64,000 bases of DNA. Source: SW4 sp042466115 (GTDB lineage: Bacteria; Pseudomonadota; Alphaproteobacteria; Rhodobacterales; Rhodobacteraceae). Every line of letters begins with the position of its first letter. Within the stretch, counting starts at the first letter, position 1. The stretch lies in the NCBI RefSeq assembly GCF_042466115.1, contig NZ_JAXHBQ010000001.1:1116001-1180000 (forward strand), given 5' to 3'. The notes below the pieces were generated by a model that saw nothing but the letters and a program-made list of their open reading frames with translations, was not told the origin of the DNA and did not search any database. Made by a program: the position numbers and the translations under genes. Of this stretch, positions 26,452 through 34,869 are shown in pieces.

Positions 26452-28007
26452 AAATCAGTCGGCGCGCCGCCCTCGGCCTTGCGCCGCTCCACGAATGCAG
26501 CAAGTTCTTCCTTGATGGCAATGTCCATCGGCGGGGCTTCAAATTCAGCGATGATGTTCTTGAACATCTTGTGGGCGCGTTCGGCTGTCCAGACCCCGCC
26601 CGCGATCTCCCAGGCTTCAAAGTTGCGCCAGTCACTGATAAAGGGCTGGTGGAACGCGGTTTCATAGCGGTCCTGCGTGTGCTGCACCCCGAAAAAGTGG
26701 CCGCCGCTGCCGACTTCCTTGATGGTGTCGACGGCAATTTCATCCGGCCCCGTGGCGGTGATCGCCGGGTCCATGTAGCGCTGGATCATCTGCAGGATTT
26801 CGCAATCCATGATGAATTTTTCAGGGCTCGCAATCAGCCCGCCCTCAAGCCAGCCTGCCGCGTGATAGACCACGTTGGTGCCCGATTGCACGGCCGACCA
26901 CAGGCTGTTTGATGTCTCCCACATGGCCTGCCCGTCCGGCACGTTGGCCGCACACACACCCGATGCGCGCATCGGCAGCCCGTAAAACCGCGCCATTTGG
27001 CCCGTCATCTGCGTGGCGCGCATGTATTCCGGCGTGCCGAATGCGGGCGCGCCCGACATCATATCGACGTTGCTGGTAAATGTGCCGATCACGCAGGCGC
27101 AACCGGGGCGCACGTATTGGAACAGGGCAATCGCACTCAGGCCCTCGGCGATCGACAAGGTCACAGCGCCAGACATCGTAACGGGCGCCATCGCACCGGC
27201 CAGCGTAAAGGGCGTGACGATTACCGCCTGCCCCTTGCGGATCGCGCGCAGGCAGCCGTCAATCATCGGCACGTCATGTTTCAGCGGGCTGGTGGAGTTG
27301 ATATTGGTGTACATATGCGGCTTGGCGGCGAATTCTTCATCCGTTAGCCCCCCCGCAATGCGCACCATTTCCATCACATCCTCAACCCGCTCCTTGCCCA
27401 AGCTATAGGCATGGCAGGCCTTGTCGGTCAGCAGCAGCTTGTCGTGCACCACGTCAAGGTGACGCACGGATGCATGGACATCCACAGGTTCAACCGGATA
27501 GCCGCCCGCGAAATGGATGCAGTTGAAATACTGCGTCAGTTTCAGCAGATTGGCGCATTGTTCGCGGTTGCCACTGACCTTTCTGCCAATTTCGAGGTCG
27601 AAATAGTTGGGCGGTGACGACACATTGCCAAACAGCATGTGTTTGCCGCCGATGGTGATTTCACGGTCGAGATTGCGCGGGGTGATGGTGAATTGCGCAG
27701 GCGCCTTGGCCAGCATCTCCATGACCCAGTCGCGGCCCATGCGCACATTGGTGCCATTGACCGTGCAACCGGCCTCCCTGAAAATCTCGAGCGCTTCTTC
27801 GTTCAGGAATTCGATCCCGATATCTTCGAGGATCCGCATCGCGCCATCGTGGATTGCCTGCACGCCATCGTCGTCCAGCGGTTCGGTCGGCCGGTCAATG
27901 TTGATTGGCGGGTTGAACGGCATCTGCTTGAACAGCTGCGCGCCACGGCGGGCGGTATTGGCAGCACGGCCACCAGAGCGGCGTTTGCGGGGGCTGGCAT
28001 CGGTCAT
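26448..28007 (-). CDS. MttB family (non-pyrrolysine) corrinoid-dependent methyltransferase
   Basis: A 519-residue protein of the trimethylamine methyltransferase MttB family (FNPPINIDRPTEPLDDDGVQ, FGNVSSPPNYFDLEIGRKVS, EVGSGGHFFGVQHTQDRYET). The reading frame has no internal amber, so it is a non-pyrrolysine member; characterised ones demethylate glycine betaine, proline betaine, carnitine and similar quaternary amines. No cognate corrinoid protein or MtgA-like partner is in the window. The ATG at 28007 has GGAG upstream. An inverted repeat at 28064-28086 lies in its promoter region. Confidence 0.88.
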   Translation of the reverse strand: MTDASPRKRRSGGRAANTARRGAQLFKQMPFNPPINIDRPTEPLDDDGVQAIHDGAMRILEDIGIEFLNEEALEIFREAGCTVNGTNVRMGRDWVMEMLAKAPAQFTITPRNLDREITIGGKHMLFGNVSSPPNYFDLEIGRKVSGNREQCANLLKLTQYFNCIHFAGGYPVEPVDVHASVRHLDVVHDKLLLTDKACHAYSLGKERVEDVMEMVRIAGGLTDEEFAAKPHMYTNINSTSPLKHDVPMIDGCLRAIRKGQAVIVTPFTLAGAMAPVTMSGAVTLSIAEGLSAIALFQYVRPGCACVIGTFTSNVDMMSGAPAFGTPEYMRATQMTGQMARFYGLPMRASGVCAANVPDGQAMWETSNSLWSAVQSGTNVVYHAAGWLEGGLIASPEKFIMDCEILQMIQRYMDPAITATGPDEIAVDTIKEVGSGGHFFGVQHTQDRYETAFHQPFISDWRNFEAWEIAGGVWTAERAHKMFKNIIAEFEAPPMDIAIKEELAAFVERRKAEGGAPTDF

Positions 28008-28063
28008 GGGAATCTCCGTTTCTCGCCCCAGCATCGCGCCGACAGATATTCATCGCGGGGCCG

Positions 28064-28086
28064 TTCGCGACGTGTTTTGTCGCAAA
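28064..28086. promoter_or_regulatory. Inverted repeat upstream of the MttB-family gene
   Basis: TTCGCGAC (28064-28071), seven-base spacer, GTCGCAAA (28079-28086); the GCGAC/GTCGC arms are perfect and the outer AA/TT also pair around one mismatch. It lies 57 bases before the methyltransferase start, a plausible activator or repressor site. The protein that binds it is not known. Confidence 0.45.
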
Positions 28087-28092
28087 CTGCGA

Positions 28093-28791
28093 TTAGGGGT
28101 CGCAACCGTCCAGCCAGGCGGGAATTTCGGCGATACTGCGCAACACGATATCCGCACTTGGTGCCAGATCGGCGCGCGTGGCCAGGCCGGTTAGCACGCC
28201 CACCGTCACCATCCCCGCAGCGCGCCCGGCGTGCAGGTCGTGCAAGCTATCCCCGACCATGGCACATTGCGCAGGCGGCAGGCCGATATGATCGCAAAAC
28301 GCCACAAGCTGCCCTGCGGCGGGCTTTGCGCCAAATCCGCTGTCAAATCCGGCGATGAAATCGAACATTTGCGCAATTCCGGCCGTATCAAGATGCGCGC
28401 GCGCAGGCGCTTCGGCATCGTTTGTCGCCACCCCAAGGCGCAATCCGCGCGCCGCCAGATCGGTCACGAAGGGGATCAGGGGCGTAGCTTCGGTTTGGGG
28501 TGCATGGGCGGCCTTGGCGTTCATCCGCGCGATCAGGCTGGCCTTGGATTGGGGTGGTAACAGCGGCAGGATCACATCGGCAACCTCGTCCGCCGTATGG
28601 GCGATCACGATACTGTCGGCGCGAAACAGGCCCGTGCCCAGATCATACCCCATGGCATCGGCCAAAGCCGCCATCAGCGCCGCATCACCACCGGATTCAT
28701 CGTCCAGCAGGCCGCGTGTCCACCCGCCCCATGTCGCATTGAAATCAAACAGCGTGCCATCTTTGTCGAACAGGATCGCGTTAATCTTCAT
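28093..28791 (-). CDS. HAD family hydrolase (phosphoglycolate-phosphatase-like)
   Basis: A 232-residue haloacid dehalogenase-fold phosphatase. Motif I is FDKDGTLFDF (nucleophile Asp9), motif II GVATNDAEAP, motif III GAKPAAGQ and motif IV MVGDSLHDLHAGRAAG. The cap is of helical type (residues 20-90). The Gph-like family removes phosphate from small metabolites; the substrate is open. Confidence 0.88.
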   Translation of the reverse strand: MKINAILFDKDGTLFDFNATWGGWTRGLLDDESGGDAALMAALADAMGYDLGTGLFRADSIVIAHTADEVADVILPLLPPQSKASLIARMNAKAAHAPQTEATPLIPFVTDLAARGLRLGVATNDAEAPARAHLDTAGIAQMFDFIAGFDSGFGAKPAAGQLVAFCDHIGLPPAQCAMVGDSLHDLHAGRAAGMVTVGVLTGLATRADLAPSADIVLRSIAEIPAWLDGCDP

Positions 28792-28870
28792 GTTAGGATA
28801 TCCGTAAGGTTGATGAAGACGCGCGCAAGGTTTGCATCACGTTTTCGTTTACTGCGATGGTCTGTTGTGG

Positions 28871-29149
28871 TCATGTCCAGCTGATTTGTTCGGCACCGGG
28901 CAAGGAATAACGCGCGCGCAGCGGCAGATCGTAACTTAGTCCGTGATCGTCACAAAAAGCGATGATCCATTGATCATCCATCGTCAAATACTCAAGAACC
29001 GAGGCCAAAAAGGCCGGATCAGCGGCGCGCGCGCGCAAATCCTGGGCACTTGCCCCCGTCTGCCCAAGAAAGGCTGGGCCAAGATCGTCATGCCCCGCCA
29101 GCCAGCCCAAGGCCTGAATTGCGATCAGTTCGGCACGTTCAGGAGTCAT
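28871..29149 (-). CDS. DUF3572 family protein
   Basis: A 92-residue protein matching DUF3572 (ERAELIAIQALGWLAGHDDL, SVLEYLTMDDQWIIAFCDDH). The function is unknown. Such genes commonly lie beside pleD-type response regulators in Rhodobacterales, and here it is divergent from one, sharing a 93-base spacer. The ATG at 29149 has GGAAC upstream. Confidence 0.83.
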   Translation of the reverse strand: MTPERAELIAIQALGWLAGHDDLGPAFLGQTGASAQDLRARAADPAFLASVLEYLTMDDQWIIAFCDDHGLSYDLPLRARYSLPGAEQISWT

Positions 29150-29242
29150 TTTTGTTCCTTACGCAGACGGAAACAGTTTCTTAACCATTGCACGTCAGAT
29201 TAGCACCATTGGTCGTTAAGACCCCGTGAAAGGACGGCAATA

Positions 29243-30643
29243 ATGTCTGGCAAAATTCTGATTGTCGATACAGTTGCGACGAACAGAATCGTACTAAGGG
29301 TGAACCTTGTTGCGAGCCGGCACGAAGTGCGCCTGTGCGCCTCGCTTGATCAGGCGCGCGCCACCCTGAACGGCCCCCTGCCCAACCTGATCATCTGCGA
29401 CACCGCCAATGGCGAGGACGCAGCGTTCGCATTCTTCCGCAGCGTGAAATCGGACCCGAAAACAAGCCATATCCCGATCATTGCGACCGGTCAGTTTGAC
29501 ACGCCCCAGGCGCGCGTTGCCGCACTTGAGGCGGGCGCGGACGACTTGCTCGCCAAACCCCTGAGCGACGATGTGTTGCAGGCGCGCATTCGCAGCCTGC
29601 TGCGCGCACAAGATGCGGAATCCGAACTGCGCCTGCGCGACGATACCAAACGCGCACTGGGATTTGCCGAAGCACAGCAAGCCTTTGTTACAGCAAGCGA
29701 AATCACGGTCGTCACGGCCCGCACCGACACTGCGCAGATGGATTGCGCTAAACTGGTCACTGGCGAAGGGCGCCGTTGCAACCGGGTTGCCCCGCAACAG
29801 CTGTTGACCTGCTTCAACCTGAACCCTTTTCCCGACTTGTTCGTGATTGACGCCACAAACGTTGCTGAAACCGGGTTGGGAATGGAAAAGCCGCAAATCT
29901 ACAAACTGGTGTCCGAACTGCGCAGCAGATCAGAAACGCGCCACGCCGCCCTGTTGGTCCGCTTTCCCGAATGCGCGGATGATGTGGCCGCGATGGTGCT
30001 TGACCTGGGCGCGAACGACATTGTGCCCGCAACCGCCGATCCGGGCGAAGTCGCGCATCGTATCAACGCGCTATTGCAACACAAGCATCAACAAGACCGC
30101 CTGCGTGACACCGTGCGCTACGGCTTGCAGGCCGCCGTCACCGACCAGTTGACCGGCCTTTTCAACCGCCGCTACGCCCTGCCCCATCTGAAACGCATGG
30201 CGGATCGTGCTGCCGCCACGGGGCGGGATTTTGCCGTGATGGTTCTGGATATCGACCACTTCAAGGCCATCAATGACTCCCACGGTCACGCTGTGGGTGA
30301 CGAAGTATTGACCGAAGTCGCCGACCGTTTGCGCAACAACCTGCGCGCCATCGACATGATCGCACGGATCGGTGGTGAAGAATTCCTGATCGCCATGCCC
30401 GACACCACATCGCGCGAAGCTCGCGATGCGGCCAAACGCCTGTGCGCGCTGATCCAGAATAACCCGTTCCAAAGTGCCACCAACGGCAAATCCATCCCCG
30501 TGACCCTGTCGATTGGTGTTGCCCTTGGCCACGGTCAGCAGCTTGCCGACAACGGCACAACCGAAATCATGGGCCGCGCCGATGCCGCCTTGTTTGATGC
30601 GAAAACCTCGGGGCGCAACACCATCGCCGTGTCGCCCGCCTAG
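29243..30643 (+). CDS. pleD: PleD-like diguanylate cyclase response regulator (REC-REC-GGDEF)
   Basis: A 466-residue protein. REC1 (residues 4-120) has the phospho-acceptor Asp53 (NLIICD) and the conserved Lys in LLAKPL. REC2 (about 150-285) keeps FVIDATN but lacks the switch Lys, so it is likely an adaptor. The GGDEF domain (295-460) carries IGGEEF as active site, the divalent site VLDIDHFKAINDSHGH, and an intact inhibitory site RAID five residues before GGEEF. It should make cyclic di-GMP on phosphorylation and be feedback-inhibited. ATG 29243 follows AAAGGACGG. Confidence 0.94.
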   Translation: MSGKILIVDTVATNRIVLRVNLVASRHEVRLCASLDQARATLNGPLPNLIICDTANGEDAAFAFFRSVKSDPKTSHIPIIATGQFDTPQARVAALEAGADDLLAKPLSDDVLQARIRSLLRAQDAESELRLRDDTKRALGFAEAQQAFVTASEITVVTARTDTAQMDCAKLVTGEGRRCNRVAPQQLLTCFNLNPFPDLFVIDATNVAETGLGMEKPQIYKLVSELRSRSETRHAALLVRFPECADDVAAMVLDLGANDIVPATADPGEVAHRINALLQHKHQQDRLRDTVRYGLQAAVTDQLTGLFNRRYALPHLKRMADRAAATGRDFAVMVLDIDHFKAINDSHGHAVGDEVLTEVADRLRNNLRAIDMIARIGGEEFLIAMPDTTSREARDAAKRLCALIQNNPFQSATNGKSIPVTLSIGVALGHGQQLADNGTTEIMGRADAALFDAKTSGRNTIAVSPA

Positions 30644-30649
30644 CCGCGC

Positions 30650-31135
30650 CTAGTTGTCGCGCGCGCCGCCATTGCGGCCCATTTCCTGTTCAAGCCGATC
30701 CGCAAATGCTGCACGACCTTCCACGCTCATCCGGGCGATCCGATCCAGCACCAGCTCCTGCCCCAAAGCTTGAAACTGCGCAACGCGACCACGCTGTCGT
30801 GACAGGATTTCGGCGGCTGTTTCAGCATCATAGGGGTCGGCGCGCAGGGCCGCCACAAAGTTGCGCGTGTCCTCGATCATTGCCCGCCGGTCGCGGCGTA
30901 AATCGGGGCCACGCCCGCGCATTTCCGTGCGGATCGCGCTTACATCGCTGGGGTCAAGCGCGCGCGCATATGGCCCAAGCGACAGATCAACGCGCCGCCC
31001 GTCACCACCGCGCCCCGACAAAAGCCCTCCCGCGACCACGCCAACAACCAGCAGGTTCAAGGCAAGCGAGATCACCAGAACAATCCGGGTCTTGCGCCCA
31101 ATCGCGTTTCGCGGTGGTAAGTTGTCACTGGCCAT
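30650..31135 (-). CDS. Periplasmic heavy-metal sensor / Metal_resist domain protein
   Basis: A 161-residue protein with one N-terminal membrane anchor (TRIVLVISLALNLLVVGVVA) and a helical, Arg-rich periplasmic domain of the CnrX/Spy-like Metal_resist family (RDRRAMIEDTRNFVAALRAD, VLDRIARMSVEGRAAFADRL). It lies last in a probable EF-hand, sigma factor, anti-sigma, sensor module, where such a protein could control release of the sigma factor. It is three bases from the anti-sigma gene. Confidence 0.8.
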   Translation of the reverse strand: MASDNLPPRNAIGRKTRIVLVISLALNLLVVGVVAGGLLSGRGGDGRRVDLSLGPYARALDPSDVSAIRTEMRGRGPDLRRDRRAMIEDTRNFVAALRADPYDAETAAEILSRQRGRVAQFQALGQELVLDRIARMSVEGRAAFADRLEQEMGRNGGARDN

Positions 31136-31138
31136 GGC

Positions 31139-31492
31139 CTAACCCTCCAATCCAAACGGATCATTCATCTCAAGGAACGGCACCGCCACATCGCTGGTGC
31201 CCAGCAAATCACTTGCAAGGTTATCAAGACGTTGTGGCGGCGCGAAACCCAACCAAAGACCGGCAACTGTGGCCGCAGCCAGCCCACCGATAGCCGCCCA
31301 GCCCCCCAAGGCGCCGACAAGTGTCGCGAAAAATCCGCCGCGCGGCGTGGCCAAGCGCGGCGCGGATGGTGCAAGCGCAGTTGCATCCGCCGAAATCCGC
31401 GCCATCAAGGCGTCGGATGGAACCACATCACGCCCGCGCGCCTGCGCAAACAGATCGTCCAGCATTTTGTCGTCATTCGCTGTCATCTTCAT
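31139..31492 (-). CDS. Putative anti-sigma factor (single-pass membrane protein)
   Basis: A 117-residue protein with a cytoplasmic N-terminus (MLDDLFAQARGRDVVPSDAL), one membrane helix (LVGALGGWAAIGGLAAATVA) and a short C-terminal periplasmic tail. No zinc-binding anti-sigma motif is seen. The role is inferred from place: it overlaps the 3' end of the sigma-factor gene by 20 bases and precedes the metal-sensor gene. Starts at 31492 or 31486 are both possible. Confidence 0.65.
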   Translation of the reverse strand: MKMTANDDKMLDDLFAQARGRDVVPSDALMARISADATALAPSAPRLATPRGGFFATLVGALGGWAAIGGLAAATVAGLWLGFAPPQRLDNLASDLLGTSDVAVPFLEMNDPFGLEG

Positions 31493-32072
31493 ACCCCAAA
31501 TCCGCCTTGCGCGGTGCCAGTGCGGCAACCAAGGCCCGTTTGCCCCGTGCGATCAGACTTTCGACCGCCTCGATGCTGATGTCCATGATCTGTGCAATCT
31601 CGGGATTGCCCAGTTCTTCAAGGTGGCGCAGGGCCACCGCTTGGGCCTGCCGTTCAGGCAAGCCTGCCAATCCGTCACGCAGCGCCATCATCCGCGCATC
31701 GTCCTGCATCTGCTGCGCCGCCGATGGCGCACCGCTTGCAGGTTCCGCGACCATGTCGAGCGCGACACCGCGTCCGCGTTTGCGCAACCGGTCCGTGCAC
31801 AGGTTGGCGACCACGCGATAAAGCCATGTCGTGACCCGCGCCTCGCCCTGACGCCAGTCGGGTGCGATTTTCCAAAGGCGCATCAACGCATCCTGGGTCA
31901 CATCCTCGGCCTCGGCGTGGTCTTGCAACATCCGATAGGCCTGCCCCATGATGCGCGGTGCCAATCGTGTGGCCAGTTCCTGCGCAGCCGCAACATCCCC
32001 GTTCGCATAAGCGATCAGAAGTGCATCGTCCGGTGCGTCCGTTTGGGCGCTGGGGGCCGGTCTTGTCTGCAT
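31473..32072 (-). CDS. ECF-type RNA polymerase sigma factor
   Basis: A 199-residue sigma-70 family protein. Region 2 is ATRLAPRIMGQAYRMLQDHA with AEAEDVTQDALMRLWKIAPD, and region 4 is LAGLPERQAQAVALRHLEEL with IAQIMDISIEAVESLIARGK. An in-frame ATG at 32102 would add 10 residues; neither start has a strong ribosome-binding site. It is followed by an overlapping membrane protein gene, the usual ECF sigma/anti-sigma arrangement. Confidence 0.9.
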   Translation of the reverse strand: MQTRPAPSAQTDAPDDALLIAYANGDVAAAQELATRLAPRIMGQAYRMLQDHAEAEDVTQDALMRLWKIAPDWRQGEARVTTWLYRVVANLCTDRLRKRGRGVALDMVAEPASGAPSAAQQMQDDARMMALRDGLAGLPERQAQAVALRHLEELGNPEIAQIMDISIEAVESLIARGKRALVAALAPRKADLGYEDDSE

Positions 32073-32172
32073 TGATCGCTTTGCTAATCCCTTGCGCCGC
32101 ATGCGGCAATACTGGTGCCCGCCCGCGTTGCGGGACAGCGGGAAGACGCGGGCGGGCACCACCGACCACAGC

Positions 32173-32679
32173 TTAGTTGCCGTGACGTCCACCACCATGA
32201 CCGCGACCGCCACGTTCAGCCATATAGGCCAATGCCGTTTCGTATTCCTGCGCGCTTACCGACCCATCATCGTCGGTATCCATCATGTCGAACATGCGGC
32301 CCTGGCCTTGGGCGCGGCGGTCATCCCCACGGGCTTGCATTTCTTCAATTTGCAAGACCCCGTCACCATTGGTGTCCAGCCGCGCGATCATGCGGGTAAT
32401 GTTGCTGTCACGGCGGGAATTTTCGCGGGCCAGCGCGGCAGCGGCGAGTTCTTCGGCCGAAAGCGCACCATCGCCATCCGTGTCGGACTGCGCAAACCGT
32501 TCGGCCGCCTGCGCCTGCATCGCGGCTTGCAGTTCTGCGGTTGTGACCAGACCGTCGCCATTGGCGTCAATCTGTTCAAACGCGGGCAATTCCGGCCCTT
32601 GGCCGCCTTGGCCACGGGCTTCGGCCACGTTTACCATCAATGCCGTTGCGATACCTGCCATCAGTAGAGTCGTTTTCAT
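32173..32679 (-). CDS. Secreted EF-hand calcium-binding protein (calmodulin-like)
   Basis: A 168-residue protein with signal peptide MKTTLLMAGIATALMVNVAE and four EF-hand loops (DANGDGLVTTAE, DTDGDGALSAEE, DTNGDGVLQIEE, DTDDDGSVSAQE). The third and fourth are separated by a QGQGRMFDMM linker, and the tail is Gly/His-rich (RGGRGHGGGRHGN). AGGAC precedes the ATG at 32679. It lies 100 bases upstream of the sigma-factor gene on the same strand and may be a sensor or target of that system. Confidence 0.9.
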   Translation of the reverse strand: MKTTLLMAGIATALMVNVAEARGQGGQGPELPAFEQIDANGDGLVTTAELQAAMQAQAAERFAQSDTDGDGALSAEELAAAALARENSRRDSNITRMIARLDTNGDGVLQIEEMQARGDDRRAQGQGRMFDMMDTDDDGSVSAQEYETALAYMAERGGRGHGGGRHGN

Positions 32680-32762
32680 TTTTAGGTCCTTTCGAGGTTC
32701 AACTTTATCAGCGGCCCTCACCTGCCGCCGATACACCTCAAACGGGGCAGCGCGCCTATTCC

Positions 32763-32790
32763 GTCGCAACAAAATGCCCCTTTTTGCGAC
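32763..32790. promoter_or_regulatory. Inverted repeat between EF-hand and DUF983 genes
   Basis: GTCGCAA (32763-32769) and TTGCGAC (32784-32790), perfect seven-base arms separated by 14 bases, in the 190-base spacer between divergent genes. The arm sequence resembles the repeat at 28064-28086, but spacing differs. An operator or a hairpin are both possible. Confidence 0.35.
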
Positions 32791-32869
32791 ATCGCGCCGC
32801 AACATCCCCAACTCCCCTAGATTTTTCACTGCCAAAGCCGCATGTCTGGACCTGCGAAAAGGATCGAAC

Positions 32870-33259
32870 ATGCCCCAGGATACAGCCATCGCCGATGACC
32901 GCCCGACAAAGCCCGCCATCTGGCGGGGGTTCCGGCGCAAGTGCCCCAACTGCGGTGAAGGGCATCTGTTTCAAGGCTATCTGCGGGTCGTGGATGAATG
33001 TCCTGCCTGCCGTGCCGAAATGCATCACCACCGCGCCGATGACGGCCCTGCCTATCTGACGATCCTTGTGGTAGGTCACCTGATGGCACCCCTGTTGCAC
33101 GTGGCCTTTACCCAGTTTCGCCCCGATCCACTGATCCTTGCCACCATTTTTACGGTTGGTTGTGTGGGCCTGTCGCTTTACCTTCTTCCCAGACTGAAAG
33201 GTGTTGTGGTCGCCATTCAGTGGTCACGCCGGATGCACGGGTTTGGCACGCCCCAATAA
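32870..33259 (+). CDS. DUF983 membrane protein
   Basis: A 129-residue protein. A zinc-ribbon-like N-terminus (RKCPNCGEGHLF, then DECPACRAEMHHH) is followed by two membrane helices (YLTILVVGHLMAPLLHVAF and LILATIFTVGCVGLSLYLLP). This is the DUF983 family, common in Alphaproteobacteria and of unknown function. AAGGA at 32858-32862 precedes the ATG. The NUDIX gene follows after 12 bases, a conserved pairing in this group. Confidence 0.88.
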   Translation: MPQDTAIADDRPTKPAIWRGFRRKCPNCGEGHLFQGYLRVVDECPACRAEMHHHRADDGPAYLTILVVGHLMAPLLHVAFTQFRPDPLILATIFTVGCVGLSLYLLPRLKGVVVAIQWSRRMHGFGTPQ

Positions 33260-33271
33260 CGGGGGTTTCAG

Positions 33272-33955
33272 ATGGACAAGACAGCGATCCGCGACGCGGC
33301 AACGATCATCGTGCTGCGCGACCGTGCCACCAATCCGCGTATCTTGATGGGGCAACGTGGTGCCAAGGCCGCCTTCATGCCCAACAAGTTCGTCTTTCCC
33401 GGTGGCGCGATTGATGCCGGTGATGCAGGTATCGCGCTTGCAACGCCGATTGCCGATCCTTGTGCAGAGCGCCTTGCTGATCAAAGCACCCTGCCCGCCA
33501 ATGCCCTTGCCGCTGCCGCCATCCGCGAGTTGTGGGAGGAAACCGGCCAGATCCTTGGCACCGCCGCCGACTGGCCGGATGCCCCGCAAGGCTGGCGCGG
33601 ATTTGCGCGCACGGGCCACCGCCCTTCGCCTGATGGTTTGCAATTTGTCTTTCGCGCTGTGACGCCCAAAGGCCTGCCACGCCGTTTTGATGCGCGGTTC
33701 TTTCTTGTCGATGCGGATGCCCTCGCCAGTGACCCCGATGATTTTACCCATGCCGAGGATGAACTGCGCGACCTGCAATGGATTCCCCTTTCACAGGCGC
33801 GCGATTTTGATTTGCCCTTCATCACGCAGGTGGTGCTGGCCGAAATTGCGGCACGGGTCGATGACCCCGCCCCACCCGACACGGTGCCGTTCTTTCGCAA
33901 CGACGACGAGGCGCATCTGGTTGCGCAACTGGGTGGTGCCAACCCGCTTAGATAA
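33272..33955 (+). CDS. NUDIX hydrolase
   Basis: A 227-residue hydrolase. The Nudix box is split over a long insertion: GGAIDAGD at about residues 45-52, and AAIRELWEETG at about 82-92, which keeps the REx2EE-like metal-binding residues. It is the long (NUDT8/19-like, possibly CoA-diphosphatase) form. The substrate is unknown. Its 3' end overlaps the convergent EamA gene by eight bases (33948-33955). Confidence 0.85.
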   Translation: MDKTAIRDAATIIVLRDRATNPRILMGQRGAKAAFMPNKFVFPGGAIDAGDAGIALATPIADPCAERLADQSTLPANALAAAAIRELWEETGQILGTAADWPDAPQGWRGFARTGHRPSPDGLQFVFRAVTPKGLPRRFDARFFLVDADALASDPDDFTHAEDELRDLQWIPLSQARDFDLPFITQVVLAEIAARVDDPAPPDTVPFFRNDDEAHLVAQLGGANPLR

Positions 33956-34850
33956 AGGCGATCAGGGCGATGATCGCGACACACAGGATTGCCACGCCCT
34001 GATATTCGCGCACGGTGGTTTTTTCCTTGAATATCAACGCCGAAACAAGAAACGAAAAGATCAGTTCGACCTGCCCGAGCGCTTTGACATAGGCGACCGT
34101 TTGCAAGGCGAAGGCCGTGAACCAGCAGATCGACCCGATCATGCTGGAGACCCCGACCAGCGCGCCAACGCGCCACACCGCAAACACGCGGCCCATTTCG
34201 CCCCGTTCGCGCCACGCCATCCAGCATGCCATCGCCAAGGTTTGAAATGCCGTGACACAGGCCAGCGTGGTCAGCGCGCGCAACAGCGCATCGCCGTGTG
34301 ACAATGACAGCGCCGCGCCACGATATCCCACGGCCGAAATGGCGAACAGCAGGCCCGAAAGGATGCCCAAACCCGCCGCGCGGTTGAAAATCCGGCGGTG
34401 CCACGCCCCTGTGGCCGCAGGCGGGTCCGACAGCAGCAACACGCCCACCAACCCCAGCAGGATCGCGCCAAAGCCGGTCCAACTGACACCTTCGCGCAGC
34501 ACGATCATACCGACGATCACCGACATGATGACTTCGGTCTTTTTAAAGGTGATGCCGACGGCAAAATTGCGATGGGCGAACAGCGCGACCACACACATGG
34601 TTGCAAGGATCTGCGCGGTGCCGCCTGTCAGGGCATAGACCCAGAACTGCGCGGGGATTGCCGGAAGCGCCTGCGCGCTGACCTGCCCATAGCCCAACAT
34701 CAACAATGCCACCAAGGGCGCGGAATAGACAAAGCGCGCAAATGTCGCGCCAGCTGTCGACAGGCGCGTGGCCTTAAGCTGCTTTTGCAGCCCGAACCGC
34801 GCCGTTTGTACCAGCGCGGCCAAGATCGTGATGGGAATCCATGCGTCCAT
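33948..34850 (-). CDS. EamA/DMT family transporter
   Basis: A 300-residue drug/metabolite transporter with ten predicted membrane helices in two EamA repeats (FKKTEVIMSVIVGMIVLREG closing the first, and LGQVELIFSFLVSALIFKEK in the second). Such proteins usually export metabolites or amino acids. The C-terminus ends in the membrane (CVAIIALIAFI), overlapping the NUDIX gene. No substrate clue is visible in the neighbourhood. Confidence 0.88.
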   Translation of the reverse strand: MDAWIPITILAALVQTARFGLQKQLKATRLSTAGATFARFVYSAPLVALLMLGYGQVSAQALPAIPAQFWVYALTGGTAQILATMCVVALFAHRNFAVGITFKKTEVIMSVIVGMIVLREGVSWTGFGAILLGLVGVLLLSDPPAATGAWHRRIFNRAAGLGILSGLLFAISAVGYRGAALSLSHGDALLRALTTLACVTAFQTLAMACWMAWRERGEMGRVFAVWRVGALVGVSSMIGSICWFTAFALQTVAYVKALGQVELIFSFLVSALIFKEKTTVREYQGVAILCVAIIALIAFI

Positions 34851-34869
34851 GGCCCCCTATGCGCCTAAA

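Noticed and set aside
26448..28007. Pyrrolysine-containing trimethylamine methyltransferase
   Set aside because: There is no in-frame TAG within the gene and no pyl genes nearby, so it is a non-pyrrolysine family member.
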